64,000 bases of DNA from Thuidium tamariscinum (GCA_947034885.2 OX344750.2:13758053-13822052); one strand, 5' to 3'. Positions 1 to 10,628 are shown, numbered from the stretch's first letter. Notes: a model not told the origin generated them from the sequence alone. Translations and numbers: made by a program.

Positions 1-585
1 CAGAAAAATGGCGTATGAAATACCGCCATTATAATGAAAATCGCCATTCACACGGTTCTCGTTTGGTCGAGTGCCTTCGACTGCATCCAGACCCTAGTGT
101 GGGTGCGACTAAAATGAGTTGTTGGATCTTTGTCCAAGCCACTCTTATTGAACCCATTTCAACAAGAATGGTATTTTGTAGCAACGTGTATTCATTCTGC
201 TGTGATCTAATTTTGCACCCAGGTTACTAATAGGCCATAATAGTATAGCCTTCCTATTATAACTAATTTAATTCAATGGTGGCATTCATCACTTTGGCAC
301 CCGGAAGAACTTATTAAAATGGCGAATTTGAACTGTAGAAAGTGTCAGAGTAAAGAAATACAGCCATTTAAACGAAATTCGCCATACTGGTGTTCTGTAT
401 CATACCTGTCCGTAATTTTAGACCATTATGAGTCACAATTTTTGGGGCCGGAATCTCGCTATTTTAACGAAATTGACGCTGTAGGACCCTCCCAACCGCA
501 TGCTCCATCAGCAACAAGTTGCCATGCATATGCAGCAGTGTCTAAGAACCTAGAAAATTTATAGTAAAGTGGTTCAGATGCCTTA
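1..585. other. Intergenic stretch, no gene supported
   Basis: I see no convincing gene here. A short imperfect hairpin lies at about 7-31 (AATGGCGTAT facing ATACCGCCATT), and the words GGCGAATTT and AAATTCGCC recur in inverted order around 320-385, which suggests a degraded inverted-repeat element. On the minus strand, a short last exon of the neighbouring charged-repeat gene could begin after an AG near 545, but the resulting cysteine-rich tail of about ten residues is too short to trust. Confidence 0.3.
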
Positions 586-587
586 CC

Positions 588-819
588 GGTGGACAATCTC
601 GATTCTCGTCTTGGGCACCTGCCGCACGACTGGGACCCGGTCGATGTGCTCGATTTCGTCCATGACGACGCGCGTCTTGGGCACCAGGATGGTGCGATCC
701 TCATGGTGAATTTCTTTAATGAAGTCCGTCTTCTCGATCTTTCGCATCTCAGGGTAGCGTTGGATCACCGTTACCCGGGTTTCGAACTCCCGGGGCTGCA
801 TGACAGTTAACACATGCAT
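588..819 (-). CDS. Exon of a charged-repeat (VPKTR) protein, alveolin-like, partial gene
   Basis: This minus-strand segment encodes about 75 residues dominated by charged repeats: ILVPKTRVVMDEIEH, then IDRVPVVRQVPKTRIEIVH. Alternating Val-Pro and charged residues recall the repeats of alveolins and other cytoskeletal or membrane-skeleton proteins, but similarity in composition alone does not prove homology. The apparent stop lies inside a good 5' splice site (CCACCG then GTAAGG, near 588), so this is more likely an internal or first exon than a whole gene. The first base could be the ATG at 819, the ATG at 801, or an acceptor just before 799 (ATGCAG). It lies about 520 bp downstream of a LEA-like reading frame on the same strand and might be a later exon of that gene. 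Function is unknown. Confidence 0.4.
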
Positions 820-822
820 CAA

Positions 823-1335
823 GCCCTCATACTGGTTGAATTCGGGTTCCAGGCGAACTCAAAGCCAACATGCGCAGTCCAAGTAATCAGGCACATATTC
901 AGAGCTCGCTAGTCATAATTTCGGCCCTCTCAAACGCAGCGCTTGAAAGAATATACAACTATGTACCCAGCGACGCAATTTAGTATCACAGAATCTCGCC
1001 AAAATCACAGATGATTAAAACAAGCAACCACGCAGCCTACGCTACTAGAGAGAGGCTTTGTCCCGGTCTGTAGCACTGACTCGAGTAAGGTCCTGTCAAC
1101 CGTCAACCCTCAAACTTCCTCCCATGGACTGAAACTCCCGCACATGCAGTCAAACTTCCTCACGAGTTCTCTAACTCCCTCACATCAAGCGCATCCTCTC
1201 AAAACACAAACTTCCTCACTCACATGCACTCATTCCTCAAACTTTCTCCCGGCCCATAATCTCAAACTTTCTGTCAATGCTCAGGCTGCCATTCCAAAGC
1301 CTCCTCCCTTTCGGTTCACAGTCAAAGTCGGCAAA
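823..1335. other. Stretch between two minus-strand coding segments
   Basis: No gene is supported. Between about 1105 and 1285 a pyrimidine-rich phrase, TCAAACTTCCTC or close variants, recurs at least five times, a degenerate short tandem repeat. Plus-strand open frames here run antisense to the LEA-like gene and have no protein character. Confidence 0.4.
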
Positions 1336-1758
1336 TTAATACGGAGTACCAAGGTGCAGACCCAGTGCCCCGTCATGCATGCGTACCAGATCTGCGATGT
1401 TGGGATTCGGACAATACGCCTCGCCTTCGTGCGTGATGTGCGACCTCGTGCGCAGTTTGGCGAGCTCCTCCTCGGTGCGTCCCAAAACGCCATTGTCGTG
1501 GTGGTGGTGATGAGGACCAGCACTCGTCGACGCTGCGACTCCAGGCTCGACCACGCCACTACGATTTCCCACTGCACGGTCTGCCGCTGCAGGGAGTCCT
1601 GCCTCGTCTTGTCTCGTGACCACATTTTTCGCCGCCTCCACCGCTTGCCCCCCCACACCCTTGCCTTCCGCGCGTGCCGTCTCAGCCCCGGTTTCCGCCC
1701 GCTCGGTGGCCGTGGTCGGAGGTTCTGTCCCTGTGCTTGGTCTCTGAAGCGTCGCCAT
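1336..1758 (-). CDS. Small hydrophilic LEA-like protein, 140 aa
   Basis: The protein is hydrophilic and low in complexity: Thr/Ala/Glu-rich at the N-terminus (residues 1-50), a GGQAVEAAKNVVTRQ segment that looks able to form an amphipathic helix, a run of five histidines near residue 85, and a better-ordered C-terminus containing HEGEAYCPNPNIADLV. This resembles late embryogenesis abundant proteins that protect cells during drying, but no signature of a named LEA group is clear. The ATG at 1758 is the first in frame, and third positions are strongly G/C-rich, unlike the flanking DNA, which supports coding. The stop follows LGTPY; a GTACTC just before it could instead be a 5' splice site leading towards the charged-repeat exon at 588-819. 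Upstream, three tandem repeats with TGACGTCA-type sites suggest bZIP/ABA-type control (inference). Confidence 0.55.
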   Translation of the reverse strand: MATLQRPSTGTEPPTTATERAETGAETARAEGKGVGGQAVEAAKNVVTRQDEAGLPAAADRAVGNRSGVVEPGVAASTSAGPHHHHHDNGVLGRTEEELAKLRTRSHITHEGEAYCPNPNIADLVRMHDGALGLHLGTPY

Positions 1759-1762
1759 CTCG

Positions 1763-2325
1763 ACAAACTCTACAGGAGCACAAGCACGTCAGCCTAGATT
1801 ACAATTCAGGAGCTTCATGATTCGAGAGATGACAGATTTCAGTCATTTCGGCGCGGATTCAGTAACTCGACTGACCCGCAGAGATGGACACCGGCCAGTT
1901 ACAAGCTAGTTCGGTACTCAGAAACAGACCTTTTTCAACGCCAGACTCTACACGACCACAATGACGTCATCCTAGATTACAGTTCAGGAGCTTCATGGTT
2001 CGACGAAGGCAAATTTCAGTCACATCGAAACAGTTGCCGAACACCATAAAGTGAGGGTTCGGCAGAATCGGTACTTGAACTTCAACCGCAATTTCGGCAC
2101 TCAGAAACAGATCATTTCAACTGGCAAACTCTACACGACCACTGCACAGTGACGTCACCCGAGATTACATTTTAGGAGCTAGGTTGATGAAATCTTCGAA
2201 AAACTTTCAGAAGTATGGCAGTCAAAGTGGCGCAGTTTCGGTCGCCGCACACAACTGCGAGATCGACACTTGAACTTCCATCGCCGTCTCGGCCTCCGAA
2301 ATTGCTTCTAGACCAATTCAACTAT
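1763..2325. repeat. Three ~185 bp tandem repeats upstream of the LEA-like gene, each with an ACGTCA-type bZIP site
   Basis: The phrase ACTCTACA, a 15-20 base gap, a (T)GACGTCA-like site, CTAGATTACA, then TTCAGGAGCTTCATG recurs at about 1767, 1947 and 2129. The core is CACGTCAG in copy 1, a full palindromic TGACGTCA in copy 2 and GTGACGTCAC in copy 3. Each copy also ends with a similar block (CACTCAGAAACAGA in the first two). Copy 1 abuts the start codon of the minus-strand gene, so the array forms its leader and proximal promoter. TGACGTCA is the classic C-box/CRE bound by plant bZIP factors. Confidence 0.65.
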
Positions 2326-2330
2326 CTAAT

Positions 2331-2485
2331 ACTCCCTCTGTCCCACTGAAAGCTTCCTAATTAGACTGAACTATTACGTACTCCCTCTGTCTCACTAAAA
2401 GCTACCTAACTAAAAGCTACCTAATTAGGCTGATTTACAGTCTCTGCAGGAAGAATTTGGGAAGCTTTTAGTGGGACAGAGGGAG
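2331..2485. mobile_element. Stowaway-like MITE, with a nested or duplicated left end
   Basis: The element starts TACTCCCTCTGTCCCACTGA and ends TTTTAGTGGGACAGAGGGAG, inverted termini typical of plant Tc1/mariner-derived Stowaway MITEs, which insert at TA. A second left terminus (CTCCCTCTGTCTCACTAAAA) begins at 2381, so an inner 105 bp element is nested in, or fused to, a partial copy. A related copy lies at 3684. Confidence 0.75.
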
Positions 2486-3683
2486 CTTGCGCAATCATCA
2501 GTTCATCGTTACCATTGCTTCACGTACTAGCTAGCTACGTCCTGTACAAATCTAATGAATTCCGTTTGATTTCAGAATGTGATTGCAGCTAGCTGAAATC
2601 TGTTGACGGTCGGTATACATTTCGCAAACCCTTGAATGATCTACAGTAGCGAGACGCTAGAACTTCGCTTGTGGATACGTACAAGGACAAACATCAAATG
2701 AACTGACTGTAATCGATCTTAATTGACTGGTTCCATGTATGCTTCAGTACCTTATGTCAGAGTCGATTTCGATCAGAAACAAAACGGCTTTGGTTTAGAT
2801 TGACAACTGCAAGTGCCGGCCGAAGCTAGCTAGCATGAAACTCGGCCAAAACCTGTATCAAGATGAAACAAGGATTCACCTACTTCGCTGGAGCTCACCG
2901 CATCAGCTAGCTAGAGTTCCGAAATAGGAGGACGGCACGGGAAGACGATGTCAATGCATCTACAGTGGGTAGGATTTCGAGTAGACGTGATCCGCAAGTG
3001 GACAAGAGGACCCAGCGGATGAGCGAGTGGAGCGGACGAAGTCATGAGGGACATCATCAATTTTTTATGACCATGGAATACTGGACCAATTGCTTTGTTG
3101 GTATGGTTCAGGCCTTCAGGGTGAAACCGCCCTGCCACGTGCCCACGGATCTCTTAGGGAGGGAGAGACTGTGAGCCGTCGATTTAGATTGCATGAACAA
3201 GACAGGAGTGAATAATGAATAGCATTACAAGTCGAACCTCTACACTTATCACTAGTGTACCTCGTTAAGCATAAAATCTTAGATATATGTTACATAACTT
3301 CACCCTTCTCCTAGATCTTCTCCTAGATTCTCAAAGAGCGATGTTAGATAAATGGTACTAATAATTCTTGACAGTCATTCCTAATATGCTTTGCTATGTG
3401 TCACAGTGTCAGAATAACCAAAAATTTGATAATTTAATATGCATATTACTGGAGGAAGATCCGGAGAAACAAGATCTGGAAGTCCTGCGGTGATACCCAT
3501 ATTGAATGTGCTTGTACCTGTTACTAGTCCAAAACTTGATAAGTTTAATAAATGGTATTTGTTGTGTGTTATGATGTTGTATGTGTTTAAAAATCTTCTA
3601 CTTGCATTGATAGGTTGCATACTCCATGTAAATTGTTTGTTATGTGTTAAAAAATCTCTATCCCTACTACTAGTAACATAATA
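2486..3683. other. Intergenic stretch, no gene
   Basis: Short open frames at 2911-3174 and 3381-3725 overlap on both strands and have no recognisable protein character. A CACGTG G-box lies near 3137. Nothing else stands out. Confidence 0.35.
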
Positions 3684-3773
3684 TCCCCTCTGTCCCATTA
3701 AAAGCTTCCCAAATTCTTCCTGCAAAGACTGTAAATCAAGCTAATTAGGAAGCTTTCAGTGAGACAGAGGGAC
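3684..3773. mobile_element. Stowaway-like MITE, ~90 bp
   Basis: Termini are CCCCTCTGTCCCATTAAAAG and, inverted, CTTTCAGTGAGACAGAGGGA. The centre shares CTTCCTGCA, GACTGTAAATCA and CTAATTAGGAAGCTT with the element at 2331-2485 but in the opposite orientation, so the two belong to one family. Confidence 0.75.
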
Positions 3774-5200
3774 TATTATACAAATTACTGTGCAATCGCT
3801 AAACCCGGCGAGTTACCCACAAGAAGAATCGAATTCCTGGACCTCTGTGTCTGAATCTGAGGTCTGTTGGGAACACACTGCCTCGTGAACTGATCGTAAG
3901 TCAAGCGTTGTTGATCGGTGTGCAACCGAAAGGGGTGCCGAACTTCCGTTTTCGAAACTGAAGCTTGAATAAATCAGTAAGGTAACTTAAGTATCAACTG
4001 GTAAGGACTCCGTAATTATTTTAAGTTTGTTGACTTTGTTTTTAATTTAAGAGCTCGTGTGAAGTTGTGCAAGGGATTGACGAGTAGTTGGATCTAGACG
4101 GAGTCATGCAGATTTTAGTTGCATTTCAGAGAAAGTGAGGAGTCTGGTTTCGGGTTGGTTACGATTATTTAAAGCAGGGCTCAGCTACATTAGACTTCGG
4201 AGCCCAAGTACGTGGTTGATACGGAAGTGTACTTGAAAATCATCCTGGCTGCCAGATCGGAAGATCACACATTCACAGTCAAAAACAATTTTTTGTTTTC
4301 TTTAATATTTCTTTCTACGGGGAGGTAGTACCCCTGAAACGTCTCAATCCTTTTTTGAATTTTTGCACATTTTCGCTTATAGCTTTGTACAGATATATCA
4401 TTTACCAGAATTTAATGAATTTGGTCATTAAGGAGGGTTGTCTCTTCTAAATTCAAGTTAATTACCATGAGAATTAGATGAAACAGTGCCTTGAAGCCCT
4501 CCGTTCATCGTCCAGAATATGGACGTCGGAGCGCTTCAGGGTTAAAGTCGGTAGGTCCGGCAGTCTTTTGGCCCTACCACAGGCACCCCAGTCGGTTCGT
4601 CATGGCAAAGGCTCAACTTTATTTATAGTTCTAGGCAATCCTCTTTTTCTCGACAGCCATGTTTGAAATTTCTCGGGGGTATGATCACTATGATGAGCTT
4701 TAAATATTTCCTTCTTTTGCAATGTCTTGTCGGCTTCCCAAGTCGAACAAAAGGTGAGAAGATAAGGAGCGATAAGGCCGATTGCATTAGAGATATTTGT
4801 TTACTTTTCTTTTCTTTTGGTGAAACGCATGGACAAGTTCCATTGAATGTTTATTTACTTTCAAGAAAAGCAAGATGAACGATTCATTCACAGTACCTTC
4901 TCCGAAATATCTCTATCGTGCATTCAGTTTTTTCCTCTCTGGACATTGATATGTTATACTGATTTTGCGTGCAAATCCCATTGAACTGAATTTCAATTGG
5001 AAGAAATCGGCACTTTTCAAAGTACTCATTGTCCCGCCACCCAGTGAATGGTTGAGCATTTTGGGTGAAAATAATATCTCGAAGCCTCATGAATAGTCGG
5101 TCAGTGTTACTTACTTCAAAGGTTCGTTCCGACCTACGGGCTCAGCAGTTCAGTTGTATACTGTATTGGCCAGGCATGATTCTCAATGTTGCCTAGATTA
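3774..5200. other. Intergenic stretch, no gene
   Basis: I see no supported gene, RNA or clear transposon end here. Base composition is nearer genic than in the DNA that follows, so a decayed gene or retroelement is possible, but no domain is readable in any frame. Confidence 0.3.
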
Positions 5201-5204
5201 TATT

Positions 5205-5375
5205 ATTAGGCTGTTCAGATTTTTATATGGTCTTGGTGACAAGTGAAAGCATGTTTCATTGCACTAAAGAACGTAGCATTTGGATACAATATGCAAAAGT
5301 TATTAAGGGACAAAGTTTGTTTCTAAAAGTGCCATCAACAGTCTCTGTACATCATTGATTACATATGGGTATCAC
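5205..5375. mobile_element. Degenerate fragment of the GGTGTACC-ended element family
   Basis: From GCTGTTCAGATTTTTATA, through CACTAAAGAACGTAGCATTT, to TATGCAAAAGTTATTAAGGG and the CAACAGTCTCTGTACAT block, it matches the interior of the elements at 9721-9997 and 48132-48408. The terminal inverted repeats are eroded here. Confidence 0.55.
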
Positions 5376-5450
5376 CCTCGACTTAAACATTGTGAACAAA
5401 GTTCAATTTGAACTTAACTGCACATTTGAAAGCCTTATTTCGGTAAGGTA

Positions 5451-5912
5451 TGTAAAGTAAACTACTCCATTATAGTCAAAATGGGAGCAAGTACGGTGAA
5501 TTTCATTAAAATGGCAAAATTCCTCATTACTTTGACATTTTTTAAAGTTCAGACCATGCAGTTTTAAATCTAAATCAATCAAAGATTTTTGAAAACTATA
5601 TGAGTTGAAGATGTCTAAAATCTATGTACACTAGACCAAGATGTTTCAGACCTCACAATCATAAATCTAAATCCTTCATAGACTTTTGAAATCTACAAGT
5701 GTCTTAGATGTTAGTTTTCAATTCAAATTGTGCCAACTGAAAAGTAGCATATGGAATGCTATCATTTAATAAAATTCACCATAAGTCCTTTGTGGACAAA
5801 ATTGTAATGTTGGTATATATTTCAAAACCTAAATGTACACCACCATGCCATTACAATTTTGCCTTCAATGAACTTGCTCCCATTTGGCCCAAAATGGAAT
5901 AGTTTACTTTAT
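5451..5912. mobile_element. ~460 bp inverted-terminal-repeat element
   Basis: The left end, GTAAAGTAAACTACTCCATT followed by a block ending ATGGGAGCAAGT, is matched in inverse order on the right by ACTTGCTCCCATTTGG and then AATGGAATAGTTTACTTTAT, giving ~41 bp imperfect terminal repeats. There is no coding capacity. I cannot assign a superfamily. Confidence 0.6.
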
Positions 5913-7575
5913 ATTTGTTACATTTACTAATAAGATCAAATGCAAGTCCAACTTATCATTATCAAGTTGCCACCCAAACATCTTTTGTCACCTCTCTTGA
6001 AACCTAATTTCGACTTTTTGAGTGTCTCATTCCAAATATGAATTCCAATTTCCCAAATTTTCTCATCCAATCATGGTAAATCATAATGTTTCATTGTTTG
6101 CCGAGACCAAGGTAATAAAAAGCTTAGAGTCAAAAGTTTCAAATTTTGTTTCATTTCTTCAAAAATAAGGACCAATTCAATTAAGCTCCAAATTTTTCCT
6201 CCTCTAAGGAACACTAGCTTCTACTCATACAAAAGCTTCTGGTTTAGTGATTTTTTTTCATTTTGGACAAAGAGCTAGTTGTCGTTTCTTCAATATTCAT
6301 GTGATACACTCCCTAGATAGTGAAATTAGATTGCCTTTACAATTAAGCTACATTATCTCAAGAAAATTGCTTTACAAGCTATTGTACAAGAAAATCGCTT
6401 TACAAGTCAACAAATATTTCTACAAATACTTTCATCTACACCAATAACTAATTCTAAAATAAAGTGCATTCTTGTACAATAACAATAAATCTTTAAATAT
6501 AGTGTGAAATGTCAAGAAATTAATGAGGGGCAACCTAATTTCACTATTTAGTGTAAGTAAAATTTGGCTACGAATTTAAAAAGATAGCTATACTAAATCT
6601 AGCTACAATACTTTGATCCCCCAAAATAAAATTTCCTTTACAAAAAATAACCAACATCTTTTGATTCTAGCCAATTGGTGAATAATCGTACATTAAAAAA
6701 AATGCCATTTAATTTCAAAATGAATTGTGCAAGACATTAAACCCAAACTTTAAAGTGGACCTAGAAAGCTAGATTTATTAAATGCTAAAAAAAATTAATT
6801 TTCCACACATGATAAAATATAAAAATTATGAATCCTTATTTGCACTCAAAGACCCCTTATTAGCCAAGAGAGGTTAAGCACATCTCCAAACATAGCACAA
6901 AATAGGGGAATTTTTTACTTTTACCCCCACAGAGCACAAGCTTTTACCCTGCTGGTCCCACGGATTTAGCGTGAATCGTGATCTACTCAAAAGGCTGAAA
7001 AATAAAAAGTTGATTTCCCTTCAGCAGGAGAGGTAGCCACTTGCTTCTGATAGGCAGGGAGCCAATCAGGGCTTTTTTTTCTTTTCTTTTTTGTAAACTT
7101 TTGTACTATAGGTTTCCTATTATAGAAGATAAGATAGGATGGAAATTCATAATGGCCCTAATTTATGTGATCCCAGTTACCGACTACTATAGTACTATTT
7201 CTTACCAACATAGGCACTTTTACAAAATTATATGGTAGCTATACTTAAAATAGCACAAATAAGCAATTCAGCATATATCATATTATTATATTGGAATTTT
7301 TTTGTGGGGTCACGTTGGTAGTCCAAAGAAAGTTTTAGAATGCATTTTTTGGACACTGTATGAATCAACTACAAATTTTTACACTGTTGAAAGTAGGTGA
7401 ACATTTCTAAAATCAATCATAGATTTTGATGAATAGTGGGAGTACATTTTTGGCAAGAATCTGTAGTGTGCAATTTTAGAGAACGTCCAATTTTAGGTGC
7501 AGTTACCTTACTTACACAATTGTGCTTCAATCTTGGGAAATCTTTTTGGAAATTCAAAGGAGTATGTTTTTTTAT
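5913..7575. other. AT-rich intergenic stretch, no gene
   Basis: Composition is about two-thirds A+T or higher. Open frames at 6247-6447 and 7041-7238 are low-complexity and unsupported. No clear repeat end was found. Confidence 0.3.
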
Positions 7576-8514
7576 TTAACCCCTAAAGGACTAAAGTCCC
7601 CGTGGGGGGACACTTGGAATTTCAGGCAGGCTTGTGTGACCTGAATTTTTGCTATGATTTTTTGAAACTTTTTTTGAAGATAGGAAATCAGGTTAGCTTT
7701 CCAAAAATATAATTTTTATTTCAATTGGTGCTTGGAAGCAGAAGTTATGCCATTCTAAGTCCGAAAAGTAGTTTGTTGGGCAAAAAAATAACACAAAAAA
7801 ATATTATTATTATTATTATTTTTTATTTTTCTCAAATATTATGTTTTATTCTACATATGAAGCTTTGGTTCATTTTATTTCGACAAATAACGAGAAAGTT
7901 ACAGACAATCTTGTATTTTGGGCAATCTAAGCACCTACTTCAAAAAATAACTTATAGAATTCATTTTTGAATGCAATTTTTCAAATTTTTCAAAATTTTT
8001 TTTTGATAGGCTTTAGGATGTTTGCAAGAACAAGCTCACCTTTGGGATCATGGTTTTTCAATTACATCTTGAAGTTATTAACAACTTAGTGTTTTGTTCA
8101 ATCTTGGACCTACTTCTACTTAACAATTTTTTAATGAATGAAAATCAAGTAGTTTTTTTTGAAATTTTTTCCCTAATTCTCAACTCAAATGTTCAACATA
8201 AAAATTTTAACTTCATGGTCCATAGTGCAAAAAAATTCAACAAATGGCAGTCAAAGTCATCTGAAATTGCAAGTTAGAGTTCAAAAAAACTTTTTTTTCC
8301 AACTTTGAATGCTAATATCTTCCAATTTGTACGGTCAAACTTCATGAAAGTTTTATCACATGATTTCAGACAAGTAATTTACAAGATCCTATGGTTAGAT
8401 TTAAGAAAATTGTTTTATTTTGTTCCCGCTTTTGTTTTTTTGGGAAGAAGTAGCAAACATGGCAATTTTGAGTGGTTTTCAAGCCAAAAAATGCCTCAGT
8501 CCTTTAGGGGTTAA
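7576..8514. mobile_element. piggyBac-like non-autonomous element, copy 1
   Basis: It is bounded by TTAA at both ends (7576-7579 and 8511-8514). The 17-base end including the TTAA, TTAACCCCTAAAGGACT, is repeated inverted at the right end. TTAA target duplication with a CCC-starting terminus is the hallmark of piggyBac transposons. The interior, including GGGGACACTTGGAATTTC, a tract ending TTTTTTTGAAGATAGG and TTCAATTGGTGCTTGGAAGC, aligns along most of its length with the element at 11621-12553 in opposite orientation. No transposase is encoded; the open frames inside are low-complexity. Confidence 0.65.
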
Positions 8515-8881
8515 GCACTATTTTTTTTCAATTAGCTACGAACATCCAAAGAAAGATATCAGCTATTTTATGTAACAAGGAAATTTCCTTTTGAGAGACA
8601 TAATAGCTAGATTATTGCATGTTGTATTTTAAAACCAATAGACAAATTTTATCTAGGTCTCATCAACTTTAATATAGATAACCAAGTGTCACAGAAATAT
8701 CACATAAGTATAAACATTGAAGAAACAATTGGCTACTTTTTCAAAGATTTTCCAAAAAATATTGATTCAAAGGTTATCAGTCCTTAGTTCTCCCAAGTCC
8801 CAATTTCTATCATTTCTATCAATTAGACAATGTAGTCTATAAACTATGCTTGCCTCATAGTTGGTTGTAAAAATATTTAAT

Positions 8882-9181
8882 TCATTAGGAGGGACTTGAG
8901 GCTTGCAAAGGGCCGTTTCGGGACTGTTCCCGAAACAGGGTCTGGGAACAGCTGACCGCTGGTCAGCATTTTCAACAAAAAATAAAAAATAAAAAATAAA
9001 ATTTGGGGGTCCTGAAATATGAAAAAAAGTCAAAAAAAAAATTTCGGAAAAAAAAGTCGATGACGTGGCAGTCGCTCGACCACATCGGATTCCTGCAGAA
9101 CTGCGTTCCCAGACCCTGTTTTCGCGATTTCGGACTGTGGGAACTCATAGGCTCCCAGAGGCCTCAAATCCCTCCTAATGA
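8882..9181. mobile_element. ~300 bp TIR element carrying TGACGTGGCAGTCGC
   Basis: The terminal repeat TCATTAGGAGGGACTTGAGG (8882-8901) is mirrored by CCTCAAATCCCTCCTAATGA at the right end. Inside is a conserved core, TGACGTGGCAGTCGCTCGAC, also present in inverse orientation in the element at 19733-20083, plus a microsatellite of AAAAAT units at about 8977-9000. The core contains ACGTGGC, an ABRE-type motif. Confidence 0.6.
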
Positions 9182-9720
9182 TATAACAACCTTTTTAAGA
9201 GAATAATAGAAAATTCATCTTGACAAGGACACTTCTCTATTGGAAGTCTTGAAATTAAATCAAAAAACAATAATGAAGTATCATAGTTTTGGTGCTTGTG
9301 AAATTGCATCAGCATAACAAAATTGACTTTCAAGTAATGTATGCACTCATCACCACCCAAAATGCAACACCTACATTTGAACCAAAACAACTACACTAAA
9401 ACTTAGACATGTATCACTCAAGATGTACACCACTAGAACATGAGAAGCCTCAAAGAATCAAAAGTTAAGTTTTTGTGCACTTAGAGAGATAGTACTTTGA
9501 AATGTCACAACTCATTCATATAAGGTCCAAATAATGCATACTAAAGTGCAACGGAATCCTCTTTCACTTACCAATCCAATCCACCACAAATTAATTTATA
9601 TATCTAATAATAGTAAAAATGTTGAATTGCTATTAGTGAACATGGTGTAGTGTCCTCAATAGTATTGTATATAAAAATAATATGCTATCTAGCTATAATA
9701 TCCAAAGAAGCACATGATGC
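9182..9720. other. Intergenic stretch, no gene
   Basis: AT-rich sequence with no supported gene, repeat end or motif. Confidence 0.3.
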
Positions 9721-9997
9721 TAAGGTGGGTACACCTAAAATGGCCACTTAATCTTATTGTGCCTAGTTTCTGTCATCATGCTGTTCAGATTATTAAATAG
9801 TCTTGTTGGCGAGTGAAAACATGTTCTAACGCACTAAAGAACATAAGATTTGGATACCGTATGCAAAAGTTATTAACGGTCAAAGTCTGTTTCTGAAATG
9901 ACCATCTACAGTCTGGGTACATGACTGATTTTGGAAATATATGTATATTGTAGATGGCGCTTTAAGGTCACAAGCCATTTTGGGTGTACCTACTTTA
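9721..9997. mobile_element. ~277 bp element with TAAGGTGGGTACACC ends, copy 1
   Basis: The left end, TAAGGTGGGTACACCTAAAA, matches the inverted right end, TAAAGTAGGTACACCCAAAA. A palindromic pair CCATCTACAGT / TGTAGATGG lies inside. The full-length relative at 48132-48408 is in the opposite orientation, and a fragment sits at 5205. TA flanks suggest mariner-like target duplication, though TA..TA is too short to prove it. Confidence 0.7.
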
Positions 9998-10099
9998 AAT
10001 CCTCGATTTGAAATAGACCTTAGAGGGTAGTTTTTGGATTCTCTGGGATAAAAGTAAAAAAACAAGACCCCTATTTTGCGATCTTGACCTCTTCCAGTT

Positions 10100-10317
10100 A
10101 ACTTGGGGTCTTGGAATACACAAACATAACATTCAGTAGCAACCTGTCACACTGTCTCCCACCGGATGAAATGGTGTGGAATATCCCACACCATTCCATC
10201 TAGTAGATGAAATGGTGTGAAATATTCCACACCATTCAATAACTAAAGTTGCAAACTTCAAGAAATGTCAGATGAAATTAGGTGATGGGGACTTCACAAA
10301 GGGAAAGGTAGTCCTTC
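10100..10317. repeat. Dispersed repeat with two tandem 24 bp palindromes
   Basis: The block from ACATAACATTCAGTAGC through CTGTCACACTGTCTCCCACC to AGGTGATGGGGACTTCA recurs inverted at 23115-23290. It holds two palindromes about 41 bp apart (10171-10194 and 10212-10235), close to ATGGTGTGGAAT followed by its mirror ATTCCACACCAT. No coding potential. Confidence 0.6.
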
Positions 10318-10628
10318 TAAGGGAGGAGGTCCATAAACCAACCATCTAAGGGCTGGAACAAAATTTTGGGCAAGTTAAACATCTTGAAATAATTTTTAGT
10401 GAATTTTTCTTGAAAGACAGCTTGAATAGGCATTGAACCCAAGTTGTTTCATATTTTTTGGAGCTCTGTAAAATTAGTTATGAGTTTCTGAAGTCAATAT
10501 GGCGTAGGGCTCCAAAACCGCCCACCTCCTCAATTGTTCACTAGTACATTACTGTAAAGATCAAAAAGCATCATGTACCACAAATATACATTTCGAAAGG
10601 TGAGCGGTTTTTCGAGCCTCCTCCCTTA
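10318..10628. mobile_element. ~311 bp MITE with TAAGGGAGGAGG ends
   Basis: It begins TAAGGGAGGAGGTCC and ends with the inverse, CCTCCTCCCTTA. The interior motif CAAGTTGTTTCATATTTTTT is shared with the elements at about 13841-14152 (inverted) and near 47945-47975. No coding capacity. Confidence 0.6.

Noticed and set aside
1281-1766. 161-codon minus-strand frame overlapping the LEA-like gene
   Set aside because: It is a shifted frame of the same strand, rich in Arg and Trp. The 1336-1758 frame has the hydrophilic LEA composition.
1144-1797. 217-codon plus-strand open frame
   Set aside because: It lies antisense to the LEA-like gene; its length comes from the high third-position G/C of that gene, and its product (Arg/Cys-rich, no domain) is not protein-like.
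7725-8514. Several open frames inside the TTAA elements
   Set aside because: They are poly-Phe/Lys/Asn AT-driven frames, not shared in frame between the two copies, and have no transposase motif.
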